NCBI GenBank assembly: GCA_004352715.1
Contig: SCFE01000101.1
Coordinates: 656,291 to 720,290, forward strand
DNA length: 64,000 nucleotides
Direction of reading: 5' to 3'
Origin: Hofstenia miamia
Taxonomy: Eukaryota; Xenacoelomorpha; Acoela
Shown piece by piece: positions 21,337 through 33,800 of the stretch; the stretch's first letter is position 1; each line of letters begins with the position of its first letter. The notes below the pieces were generated by a model. The model made no database searches. It was not told where the DNA came from and worked only from the letters and a program-made list of their open reading frames with translations. The position numbers and the translations under genes are program-made.

Positions 21337-24300
21337 TCGTTATTGTGTTCAAAAGCATATAATTACATTAACATTGGGTATGGAGAGAATTTAAATCATT
21401 TTTAAAAAATTCGAATATATTAAAAAATATCTTAATCCTTTCAAGTATTTCAAGCACAGCAATGCGCTGTTGTGAAAATTTTCAACACTACATTCAAGCA
21501 CACTCACAAATAGACATGTCAAAATCTCCTAATAAGCTTTAGGTAATTCATTGAAAATGTGGAAAAACGATTTGTCTTTCGAAAAGCTGTTTAAGGTAAA
21601 AAACTTAGCTTGAATAGACATAAGAGTTCTATAGTATCGAACCTAGTTTAACTGCTACTCACTTTGTCATAAAACTCGAATTATAATGCAAAAGTGAAAT
21701 TGTTAATTGCTAAATTTTCTAATATCTGGGAAGATAAATGCGAAAGTAAATTTCTTTTTTATGATAGAAAAAATTTGTTAAGCATGTGGTGATATTCGGT
21801 AAGGAGTGCTTGAGAAATTCAAATAAATTCTAACCTACAATTTTAAATTCCAGAACAAGGTCTGCATCGGAGGTTTATTATCCATTCCACTACTGGGTAA
21901 CTAAAGTCAAATAATTCGTTAACAATGAGATATGCATCAACGAGATTGAATTTATTTTAAACAGCTTTTAGCAAGAACAGATAATTCCCTTGTGAATGAT
22001 ACATTCCATTGATAAGAACACTTGCCATTAATGATATGAATAATTCTACTTTGTAAACTCTATGATTTTCTTAAAAAGAGTATTACGCTATACTCCAGTA
22101 GTGCTTAACTCTTTCAAACAGGACGAAAACATTATGCACAGGTGACTTAAAGGACATCCATTGACAAAATTTACACATCAATTGATTCCTTTGAACACAG
22201 GGCAGACGCATGTAGATCATACCCTTGTTCGTGAACATACAGTGAAAAATACAATATATGCTATTCTAATAAATAAGTGCGCAATGCGAAAAGTACTCAA
22301 CTCATAGTCATTTGGATAACTTTAGTATTTTGACAACTAAATCATAGGAATTTATTGTAGGAGGGACATTGACAGGTAAGTAGCTGTTAATCACCCGTTT
22401 TCCGCATCACAACTGATTCATGAGAGGCTATAAATCAAAAGAGTAACTTCTCAAAAATTCATGTGTGTAGACAAACTTCAAAGATACAAAATGAGATTGT
22501 TGGCCAGAACCACCAGGGAGTACTATAAATAAATATAGAAATCACGAAGCTGCGTTGTAGCATCTATTCCTCACTAGCTGAGATAGGCCTCATGCAGCAC
22601 CAAGCAGTAAACAAATATCACTATAGTCAAAATAAAGGAAATGTACGATAAGGGTCCGTCTACATGGAGGCAAGTAGCACAGAAAAGCACAACAAAATAA
22701 CAACTAAAATACATGTTTTAGATATCTTATAACACATTTTAACAAAATGTAATTTTCAAAAAATAGTTTGAACACAAACTTAATTTAAAAATGTGTCCGC
22801 CTTTGAAACTATTTCACGAGTATTAGAGATTAGATAATTCTTGTTGCCCATAGTTTCACTTCAAGTAGCTTGAATTGTATTTATAAATTAGGTTTACGCT
22901 GCTCTTGAAAGAAAAACCAATGTCTTAAGAATATCTACTGGGTCCGCACTGTTAAGCTGTTTGCGCATTCAGCGAAATATTAGAACCAACTTTTGTAGAA
23001 ATCTCGTTTAATGGATAGCTGTTATCCGAGGTGGATATGCAATGGGATAGAAAATTACAAAACTTTTTAGATGATAAATTTTGATTGTAATATTATATAT
23101 TTAATAAATATAAATGCATACATATTTAATAAAAATTACGGCGAAACTCAATTCAAAAGAAAAAATATCTTACTGCAAAAACTCAACACTCTACCTTCAA
23201 TACTATTGCAAAAATAACTTGTTAAGTGTGGTGATGCAATTGTATCATTATAGCGATAAATGCACTGTTTCACTAAAATATTGATGAGAAATTCCTAAAC
23301 TCATAACTTAGCAAGCAAAATTCTTTTGACGTCAACATTAACGAAATATATTTATTATTTATCCTCAATTAGTGAATTCGTTTATGCTCCAACAAAAGAG
23401 CGATGAAATTCAATAAAAAATGCAAATTCGTTTTTTATGGAAAGCAAAATAAACATTTGCGCGCAGAATACACCAACACAATCAATAACTTTGATTGATT
23501 AAAATCAACGTCAACGGGTAAGTAAGCAACAGCTAATGTCCCAGACTAGCAAATTTTATTTGTTTCAAAAAATTTCTGAACCTGTAACCCCTTTGATATA
23601 GTAGTTTAGGAGCTAGTATCATTCATCAGAATTCCTAGATCACATCGCATCTCCAGATATTTTGCAAAATCTGCATTTTCAAAAATTTACATGGAAATTT
23701 CTATGCATTACTTAAAATTTTTCCAAATACTTTAGGCCTCTTGTAACTTTGAGGTTCTTTTTGGATGAAATGGTTCGGATTGCCCATATATTTTTCCATC
23801 GTTGAACATCTTTAATTTGGTTGAGCATTTGAGATAGCATATATGAAATGTCCAAGCTTTATATTGATCCCCAATACCGAGAAAAATAAAAATATAACTT
23901 CTTGACATTATCATTAATCTTATTTCTTTATTATCGCAAAGTATAATTTCCACTTACATAAATTTTAGTTCTTAACAAATGCACCATGGCATAGCTCTGA
24001 GATTGGACGTCAAAAAGCATTTAGTGCAACACTACTGTAGTAGAGAATAGCTGTAACACTAATTCAAGCTGATTTAGTAGTAATAAACTATCCAAGTGCC
24101 ATGTGCGTTTTTGACTTATTGGTCTCAGTGCTCCAAAAGTTAATAGTTTCCACAGGTTATCTATCTTGTTGCAAAACATCTATAGTTGTTTTTCTTCTTT
24201 TGAAATTGACATAACAATTACTATTAATACTTTCTTCCCACTATGTCAAAAAATAATTACGTACCAACTTTTCACACCCAGCTTTCAAAAGTAGACCCGC

Positions 24301-26989
24301 TTCAGCTCTGAGGTACAACCCTAATATTCACACAAGGATAAAAATGATATTTTTTATCAAATTTAATACTTATATACAATACGTTTAGATTCCTTGTAAA
24401 ATGTGAAGATACGAGGCCAAATTGTAGGTAAATAGCTAAAAAAAATTTGAAAAACTAAATGGCGCAATTCAATTCACATTCCGGACCAGAGATTGTCCTA
24501 AGTTAGCGAGCATTAATCATGAGCTCAACACTTGGAACGTTTTGCCCCAACATATGTCCTTCTTAAGCAAATGTGAATGTTAATACAGATTTTCTAATTG
24601 CTTGCTGTTATCTTGAGTACAAAAAGCTTCATTTCATCACTCATAATTCATTGTCTTGTACTGATATTTTTTGTACACTCTTAGTCGTATAGTGTAAGAT
24701 ATATACCCAAGCATCGCTGCTAAATTGCATTCTATTTTCTCTGCTTACTCTCTTATCTCAATTCCATCATTACAGAAGACCATCACTTGATAGCCTTGGC
24801 GTTTGGATCACTCAAGACTAATTTCTTCGAAACCATAATCTTTACCCACACTGTACATGCGTGTAGTAAAAAAAAACAAGGAAAACCAATAGAATCACAA
24901 TTTGTTTTATAGAATCTGCACATTTATTGATAAACTATTAAAATGAAACGAGGCGAGGATAAATACTCTTGAATAGTAGCATAATATGAGTAATGTACTC
25001 CTAAAATAGTATAAAGAATGAAAGTGGCGTTGAATTCTTTCCTTTGACTAGACTTTAAACGGTGGCTTATTAAAGAGGAAAATGTCGTAAATTATTAAAA
25101 GACGCTTCCTTGCTTTATAGATAAAATTGAATAGTGTTTATTGATTTTTCACGAGGTCGCCAATGCTAGAATTTCTTTAACAATAATGGCATTTAATTTA
25201 CGCAAATCCATCCGATGACTTACGCAATGGAGTAATACGATTAACACTGTTTACTCAAACGAATTAATCAGTTTTAACACATTCTGAAAGGCTAATGAGA
25301 TAAGTGGTAGACTTTGCGTAATTGAGGGATAGATCATTACCTGAGGGCACTCTTAACCATTGCTCTTTTGCGTAAGATTAGAATTATGCGCACCAGTGCA
25401 GAGAATCCACAAAGAATCTATTCTAATGTGATAAGAAATCTGATGTGTAGCTTTTGATCCGAGATTAGCATTCCATTGATAACAATTAGGGTGTTAATAT
25501 TGCGCTTACTTCAATACAATATTATATAAATCAAATTGACGACAAAACAAGGTATTTTAGAAAATTTCCAAAAGCCCTAAACACTTTGACAAATTCAGGA
25601 AACTTTTTAAGGAGTTAGGAAAAGACGGCTGCCTCAGGTCAGGATTATTTGGGTCAAATCCGAACTAGGTGTGAAAAGGGAAACTTTCTGCAATTGATAA
25701 TTTCACTAAATCCAAAAAGACTTTGAATGTATTTTTCAGAAAAAAATCTCTAAAACTCATTATAAATTTCAAATACAGTTCCTGTTTTCCCACTTTAGAT
25801 GTATTTCAATCTGTTATTTCTTCCATAAGCAGATTGTTGATATCAATTTGGTGGCGTTTAAATGCTAATATGTTCTTAATATTTATTTCAGTTATTCAAT
25901 CATAACATCCAAAATATTGTTTCTAAATGTTGTTCCGGGCATATGTTGAATAAACTCGACATTTCCGGAATGAGGAAAATATTAGAAGCATTCTTTATAA
26001 ATTACTTTCGACATAGACAATGTATATGACAGCTAATTAAATATGTAACCAGGACCGACGAAAAGTACAGCTCTAGTCTTCATATTGCACTCAGAATTTC
26101 CAAAAATTCTAGTAATTATTATATTCAATAGCTTTATTAGGTCTATATTATGAGTAACATTTCAAAGTAGATGAGTTAAAACTCTACACTTACAATTAAA
26201 AATGAGGATTAATAAAACACCGTAAGTTGTAACATGCAACAAATTGCTTTTGAATTGAAGAATTGCAACTAATAAAATTTGAATATTAAAAAAAGGCCGG
26301 CACACATTTCTGGTGAGGAAATCCAGTGCATCATATTAATAGAGGAATTTAATATAGCGCAAAATGCCCTTCGAGAATGATTTATAGATTTTGTCTTCTC
26401 AACAGCAGTTTGTGAATAAGAGACCCTTTGATATAAAATATGTTCATTACAATTTAATTATTCCTTTCTTTACGCTATAAACTAGCTCTTAACGTCTAGT
26501 CAGTCGAACCTTCGCAATTCGACAAAGCCACTAAAACTGGTAATTCTGATCCAAACTATTACTCGACTACCTATAGCCAATTTATATTCCTAGTTGATGG
26601 TGTAACTGCTTAGCATTTATTGACAGACATATAAAATTCAAAAAATTATTGCTCTTGATTTTTGACGCTTACGATAAACTGTGACAACCTTGATTTGGGG
26701 CAAATACATTCAACTCAGAAACCCTCAATATCTATAGCTCACATCACCACACATGTTGGGAGACCCACCCCAGGGACAAGCATGGTAATCATGTGCAATT
26801 CGAATAGCATACGTAATGAAATGAGGGTGGTAGGTGCTGGAAATGAGCTCAGGGTTCAGATAGTGGAATTTGAACAAAATTGGGAAATTTGATAGAATCT
26901 GGTAAAAAATTACAATTTTTTTAATATAGACTGGAATATTACAGGGGAATAACACATAAATAAGCAATAAGACATTTAATCTCTTATCT
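21337..26989. other. 5.6 kb non-coding, nothing recognised
   Basis: AT-rich sequence without long frames, recognisable motifs, tandem repeats or RNA genes. It could be intron or intergenic DNA. Short frames such as 23732-23953 and 26662-26892 show no known pattern. Confidence 0.45.
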
Positions 26990-26997
26990 GATATCGT

Positions 26998-28343
26998 CTG
27001 GGGTAGGGCCCGTGCCCGGTCGGTAAGCCGTACCTATAAAAATAGGCCCGTATGTTTGTCCGTGCCCGTGTCATAAGCCCGCTATGCCCGTAGCTAAATG
27101 TTCCTTAGCTAAAATACTTGAAAATCATAGCACCTATCAATGCAGTATAAATCAAAAACCAAATTAAGTAAAATATAATCTCGAATTAGCGTCAACCCGA
27201 ATATACCGTCCAATTTGCGCTTGCACGAAGCGATTACTAGTGAAAAATTACGCCACCTTGTGTTCCGCCAACCAACACGAGTTTGGCCTGGCACAATGAC
27301 ATAGATATTTTGGGAACTATATGATGATGTTTTGCCAATGTGAATACATTTTTGAGCAACGTTTCTTAAATATTTATTGCTGAAATTGCTTCTAAAATGA
27401 AGCAGACAAAAATAACTTATTTCTTAACATTAAGCATGGTGTGGACAAACCGTTTTTCAACGTTTTTAAAAAATTTTTTGTCAATCGTATTAGGCGATTT
27501 TGAAGTCACGAGCCAGAGCCATGAATTTTGAAAATGTGTGCTAAAGTGGATTTTTTTCAAGACACCTGCAAAATTTGATGAATTTCCTAGACAGTTTAAG
27601 GGTAAAATAATACATTTGTCTCCTTTTTTCTTAAATTTGTGATACATCTTATAACAATTTACATTGGGAATAGTGATACATTTAATAGTGGAACATTTAC
27701 AACTATAATATGCTCAACCCCCTTTATCGCCCAACCGCTTAGCGCCGAAAATAGTCTTTGTACAAGGAGTGGCGCTAAAGAGGGGTTATACTGTACTTTA
27801 ATTTTAAAAGTTCTACCAATTCATTACAATATTTGACAGCACATCAAACATGAAAATTTTTTAGTGTTCAGCTGATTACTGGAAATGAGTTTTTTTATTT
27901 ATCATAATAGTACCGTGCACTTCTTGCATGGCCTTGTAAATAAATAAATTACATTAATTCCATTCAAATGATATGGAGCGGCGTAAGATCACAACCTACG
28001 ATTCTTAAATCACCATTTGCATATTAATGCAATATCAGAAAATGGCAGTTCAATGAAACTCTCTGATATTGAATAATACAGTTTATTTTATGTGGCTCAG
28101 TGTAAAATTTTATGTGGTATGTTGTAATTTTTATTGTAAATCTACATGAAGGTGAGATTTCACGAAATGCATATATGTACACAGATAGATAAAATAGATA
28201 CAAAATACGTATCCATCAATTCCCCTAATGTACTTCAAACAAATCCTTTTAAGAATTGATATCCTTGAACAACAGTTCAGAGCTGTATGCCCGGCCCGTG
28301 CCCGTACTATAGAAGCCCGTGCCCGATACGGGCCCTACCCTAG
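26998..28343. mobile_element. hAT-type element with GCCCG-rich ends
   Basis: The ends read CTGGGGTAGGGCCCGT and, inverted, CTAGGGTAGGGCCCGT, one mismatch in 16 bases. Just inside them both sides carry several GCCCGTGCCCG-like motifs. The element is flanked by a perfect 8-bp duplication GATATCGT at 26990-26997 and 28344-28351. The 1346-bp interior has no recognisable transposase, so this is a non-autonomous or worn-out copy. GATATCGT is partly palindromic, but an 8-bp match exactly beside both ends is hard to explain otherwise. Confidence 0.82.
27713..27795. repeat. short hairpin element nested in the 27-kb hAT
   Basis: CAACCCCCTTTATCGCCC on the left pairs imperfectly with GCGCTAAAGAGGGGTTATA on the right around an AGCGCC-containing middle. 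It looks like a small MITE or its remnant. Confidence 0.45.
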
Positions 28344-28351
28344 GATATCGT

Positions 28352-29107
28352 TCTTAAATGGGAACATTAAAATTTTAATCATATGTATTAAAGACAATCA
28401 TAAAGTCAATTTTATTGCATGATATTGGATTTGCAAAATTAAATTGATTTATTGCTAATTTATTTGGTGAATAAATTACAAAAACAGTAGAGTTCACTAA
28501 AGCCAGCAACGTATTTTAAAAGCCATAGTATTTGAAAATGTCCAAATGGTGAATTTAATCAATCGCTCCACTATTGATTTTATATACGAAGTCCCAAATC
28601 TCCAATTTTATGTCTGTATTTGATAAAAGTATTTAAGGATTATTAACGGTGAGCAGTGACAGCTGAATAAACAACGAACTTTGCATATGAATATCTAAAC
28701 AAACAGTCCAAGTTCGCATTAAGGTTTTTACGAGTTCAATGCTCTCCCAGTGCACCTCGGTGCAAGTAGAAGAAAGAATTCTACGAAATCAGACAGAAGC
28801 CTTCGGCGAAACCGTTGAGCGTAATTAGTATTAGCTGTACAGTAAATTGATTGAATTTAATCCACACGTTATTGGAATTAGCGATATAGAAAATGCAAGA
28901 TATTGAATTATTGCCGTATTAATTGATTCTCGTATATCAAATAATATTTATGAACGATGTAACATTATTAATATTAATATAAGATATTCCTCAGTTACCC
29001 AAGTATATTTTAGAATGGAATTTTTAACATAATTGAATATAATTGGAAAAAAATTAAAGGTACTTGGAAATAATCGAAAATTCATTGAGTTATTTTTGGA
29101 TTGAGTA
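28352..29107. other. non-coding, nothing recognised
   Basis: AT-rich. A small palindrome GCACCTCGGTGC near 28751 is the only structure noticed. Confidence 0.45.
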
Positions 29108-29115
29108 ATGCAGCC

Positions 29116-29652
29116 CAGACTTGTCAACGAGCCGAGCNNNNNNNNNNNNNNNNNNNNNNNNNNNNNNNNNNNNNNNNNNNNNNNNNNNNNNNNNNNNNNN
29201 NNNNNNNNNNNNNNNNNNNNNNNNNNNNNNNNNNNNNNNNNNNNNNNNNNNNNNNNNNNNNNNNNNNNNNNNNNNNNNNNNNNNNNNNNNNNNNNNNNNN
29301 NNNNNNNNGAGCCGAGCCGAGCTTGAGCACAGTGTTTGATATACAACGAGCCCAAAACGAGCCTATTTTAGGCAAAGCAAGTTTATAGTTCTGCTTGCTA
29401 ATTTGATTATGGAAATTTTTCTTATTTTTTGCAGTCAGTATGTCTTTCCTATAATCTTATTTAAGAAATGTTTATTAAATAATAGGAAGAGCTATGTAAA
29501 AAATTCTTTGAGCACAATATTTTTAAAAAAAATACCAAGCTAAAACGAGCCTCATTCAAAGATTTTATGTGGCGAGCCGAGCCGAGCCGAGCCGAACTTA
29601 CACGAAATTTAAACGAGCCGAGCTAGGAAATTTCGGCTCGTTGACAAGTCTG
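29116..29652. mobile_element. hAT-type MITE, GAGCC-rich, with 8-bp target duplication
   Basis: Ends are CAGACTTGTCAACGAGCCGA and its perfect inverse, a 20-bp terminal repeat. It is flanked by the 8-bp duplication ATGCAGCC at 29108-29115 and 29653-29660. Both subterminal parts contain tandem GAGCC/GAGCCGAGCC units. A 171-N gap (29138-29308) falls in the left GAGCC tract, probably because the tract could not be assembled. No transposase is present. Confidence 0.92.
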
Positions 29653-29660
29653 ATGCAGCC

Positions 29661-29892
29661 AGGACTGGAAGCGAGTGAACCAGTTGCAAGCAGAGGTACC
29701 GATTATAGTATGGTAACATACCATTACGCTTCATATTATGGAGACCATAATGGTATGGTAGAAAAAATTTATGGCATTATAGATGGTAAACTTAAATATG
29801 ACCATAATGGAAATTTATTGTTACATATACAGAATATATCAGAATATATAATTAGTGTCAATAAAATAAAACTAATCCCAGTTAGTTTTTAG
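29661..29892 (+). other. open frame next to MITE, unidentified
   Basis: After the MITE target site the plus frame stays open for 77 codons (TYHYASYYGDHNGMVEKIYG, then DGKLKYDHNGNLLLHIQN) and stops at 29890. The composition looks more protein-like than its surroundings. The upstream part would have been interrupted by the MITE. I do not recognise it. Confidence 0.3.
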
Positions 29893-30840
29893 GATTTTCT
29901 TTTATCAATTTTGATAAGATGTGTTTCAAAGCACTTGATTTTCTCAGAAATTCTTTGTGCTAATAAGATATTTAAAAATAAATAATAACATTATATTATA
30001 TATTCAGTCAACATCAATGAAACTAACCCAGGCCAACACGACCCATTAGCTATTCACAAAGATAGAGTCCAACGCAATCCACTGTCACAAAAACGCTATC
30101 CAATTGATGGGTCGGCNTCCGAACCGAACCGAAGTTAAAATTTCAAAACCGTCGACCTCTAATTGGAATGGATCAAATCCATGTTGACATATGGAGCGCC
30201 TCAGTTTCTTTTACAAAAGTTGATGGTTCAATTGGGAAATGGAACATATTACTTCGGGTCACTAATAAACCAAAATGGATCTTCGATTAAATTAATAGAG
30301 TACAAGAACCTATTTTCAGATAAATTTTACGACATAACTGAAATTTTATCAATAAAACCTGATACTGTTTCCTCATATCACTAACATGTACTCCTGATTT
30401 TGACATTAAACGTCCAATTCAATGAAGATATTGAATTATATTTATATAATGACATATGGTCATAAATTGGGAACGGAAATAATTTGAGAGACCCTATGCG
30501 ACTTGACCCTACATAGTTTCTTATAACAATGCAGCATATAGCGGTGCACATGTATTAGTTTAATGCCTAGTTCAACGAATTAAAATCCGGACGATCACAG
30601 TCCTAGTGTGCACTTCTCATTTGCAAGGTTACCTAAATGAATTATTCATACACAAATTAATTCTGAACGGTGCATTAATAGTTGAGGAATACTTCTCAAT
30701 GATTCCACTTATCAATCAATATTTAAAATAAGTCATTCATTATTCAAGAAGCTCTGAACAATTGCGAACAGGAAGAATCATTGCAGCTAGTTCTGCAAAT
30801 TTAACTGGGGCATTTTAAAAGCAATGAACACTCAAAAATT
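29893..30840. other. non-coding, single-N join
   Basis: AT-rich apart from GGTCGGC-N-TCCGAACCGAACCG at 30111-30133, where a single N marks a join. GTCGACCTCT at about 30151 may be the end of a worn inverted-repeat element. A 73-codon plus frame at 30163-30384 is unidentified. Confidence 0.4.
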
Positions 30841-33800
30841 GACAGGAGCGATGTCAAGCAGAATAGATTTTTGAGAGGAGGAGCTTTTAGGGAGATTTCT
30901 TGTAAAACAGTGCAATTAACATCACTTACAAAAGGTCTTGCTTGAGATCAAGAATTGAACAGTGTAAACATGTTGAGTAAACAAAGCTTTAATTGAATTG
31001 TCCATTTATAGTAAAACGAATTATGAGCTTTGAATTGTTTTTCGTTTAAACATTTTGTTCGCGATAGTTACTATAGTAAATAATTTATAAATTGACAGGA
31101 GCGATGTCAAGCAGAATAGATTTTTGAGAGGAGGAGCTTTTAGGGAGATTTCTTGTAAAGCAGTGCAATTAACATCACTTACAAAAGGTCTTGCTTGAGA
31201 TCAAGAATTGAACAGTGTAAACATGTTGAGTAAACAAAGCTTTAATTGAATTGTCCATTTATAGTAAAACGAATTATGAGCTTTGAATTGTTTTTCGTTT
31301 AAACATTTTGTTCGCGATAGTTACTATAGTAAATAATTTATAAATTGACAGGAGCGATGTCAAGCAGAATAGATTTTTGAGAGGAGGAGCTTTTAGGGAG
31401 ATTTCTTGTAAAGCAGTGCAATTAACATCACTTACAAAAGGTCTTGCTTGAGATCAAGAATTGAACAGTGTAAACATGTTGAGTAAACAAAGCTTTAATT
31501 GAATTGTCCATTTATAGTAAAACGAATTATGAGCTTTGAATTGTTTTTCGTTTAAACATTTTGTTCGCGATAGTTACTATAGTAAATAATTTATAAATTG
31601 ACAGGAGCGATGTCAAGCAGAATAGATTTTTGAGAGGAGGAGCTTTTAGGGAGATTTCTTGTAAAGCAGTGCAATTAACATCACTTACAAAAGGTCTTGC
31701 TTGAGATCAAGAATTGAACAGTGTAAACATGTTGAGTAAACAAAGCTTTAATTGAATTGTCCATTTATAGTAAAACGAATTATGAGCTTTGAATTGTTTT
31801 TCGTTTAAACATTTTGTTCGCGATAGTTACTATAGTAAATAATTTATAAATTGACAGGAGCGATGTCAAGCAGAATAGATTTTTGAGAGGAGGAGCTTTT
31901 AGGGAGATTTCTTGTAAAGCAGTGCAATTAACATCACTTACAAAAGGTCTTGCTTGAGATCAAGAATTGAACAGTGTAAACATGTTGAGTAAACAAAGCT
32001 TTAATTGAATTGTCCATTTATAGTAAAACGAATTATGAGCTTTGAATTGTTTTTCGTTTAAACATTTTGTTCGCGATAGTTACTATAGTAAATAATTTAT
32101 AAATTGACAGGAGCGATGTCAAGCAGAATAGATTTTTGAGAGGAGGAGCTTTTAGGGAGATTTCTTGTAAAGCAGTGCAATTAACATCACTTACAAAAGG
32201 TCTTGCTTGAGATCAAGAATTGAACAGTGTAAACATGTTGAGTAAACAAAGCTTTAATTGAATTGTCCATTTATAGTAAAACGAATTATGAGCTTTGAAT
32301 TGTTTTTCGTTTAAACATTTTGTTCGCGATAGTTACTATAGTAAATAATTTATAAATTGACAGGAGCGATGTCAAGCAGAATAGATTTTTGAGAGGAGGA
32401 GCTTTTAGGGAGATTTCTTGTAAAGCAGTGCAATTAACATCACTTACAAAAGGTCTTGCTTGAGATCAAGAATTGAACAGTGTAAACATGTTGAGTAAAC
32501 AAAGCTTTAATTGAATTGTCCATTTATAGTAAAACGAATTATGAGCTTTGAATTGTTTTTCGTTTAAACATTTTGTTCGCGATAGTTACTATAGTAAATA
32601 ATTTATAAATTGACAGGAGCGATGTCAAGCAGAATAGATTTTTGAGAGGAGGAGCTTTTAGGGAGATTTCTTGTAAAGCAGTGCAATTAACATCACTTAC
32701 AAAAGGTCTTGCTTGAGATCAAGAATTGAACAGTGTAAACATGTTGAGTAAACAAAGCTTTAATTGAATTGTCCATTTATAGTAAAACGAATTATGAGCT
32801 TTGAATTGTTTTTCGTTTAAACATTTTGTTCGCGATAGTTACTATAGTAAATAATTTATAAATTGACAGGAGCGATGTCAAGCAGAATAGATTTTTGAGA
32901 GGAGGAGCTTTTAGGGAGATTTCTTGTAAAGCAGTGCAATTAACATCACTTACAAAAGGTCTTGCTTGAGATCAAGAATTGAACAGTGTAAACATGTTGA
33001 GTAAACAAAGCTTTAATTGAATTGTCCATTTATAGTAAAACGAATTATGAGCTTTGAATTGTTTTTCGTTTAAACATTTTGTTCGCGATAGTTACTATAG
33101 TAAATAATTTATAAATTGACAGGAGCGATGTCAAGCAGAATAGATTTTTGAGAGGAGGAGCTTTTAGGGAGATTTCTTGTAAAGCAGTGCAATTAACATC
33201 ACTTACAAAAGGTCTTGCTTGAGATCAAGAATTGAACAGTGTAAACATGTTGAGTAAACAAAGCTTTAATTGAATTGTCCATTTATAGTAAAACGAATTA
33301 TGAGCTTTGAATTGTTTTTCGTTTAAACATTTTGTTCGCGATAGTTACTATAGTAAATAATTTATAAATTGACAGGAGCGATGTCAAGCAGAATAGATTT
33401 TTGAGAGGAGGAGCTTTTAGGGAGATTTCTTGTAAAGCAGTGCAATTAACATCACTTACAAAAGGTCTTGCTTGAGATCAAGAATTGAACAGTGTAAACA
33501 TGTTGAGTAAACAAAGCTTTAATTGAATTGTCCATTTATAGTAAAACGAATTATGAGCTTTGAATTGTTTTTCGTTTAAACATTTTGTTCGCGATAGTTA
33601 CTATAGTAAATAATTTATAAATTGACAGGAGCGATGTCAAGCAGAATAGATTTTTGAGAGGAGGAGCTTTTAGGGAGATTTCTTGTAAAGCAGTGCAATT
33701 AACATCACTTACAAAAGGTCTTGCTTGAGATCAAGAATTGAACAGTGTAAACATGTTGAGTAAACAAAGCTTTAATTGAATTGTCCATTTATAGTAAAAC

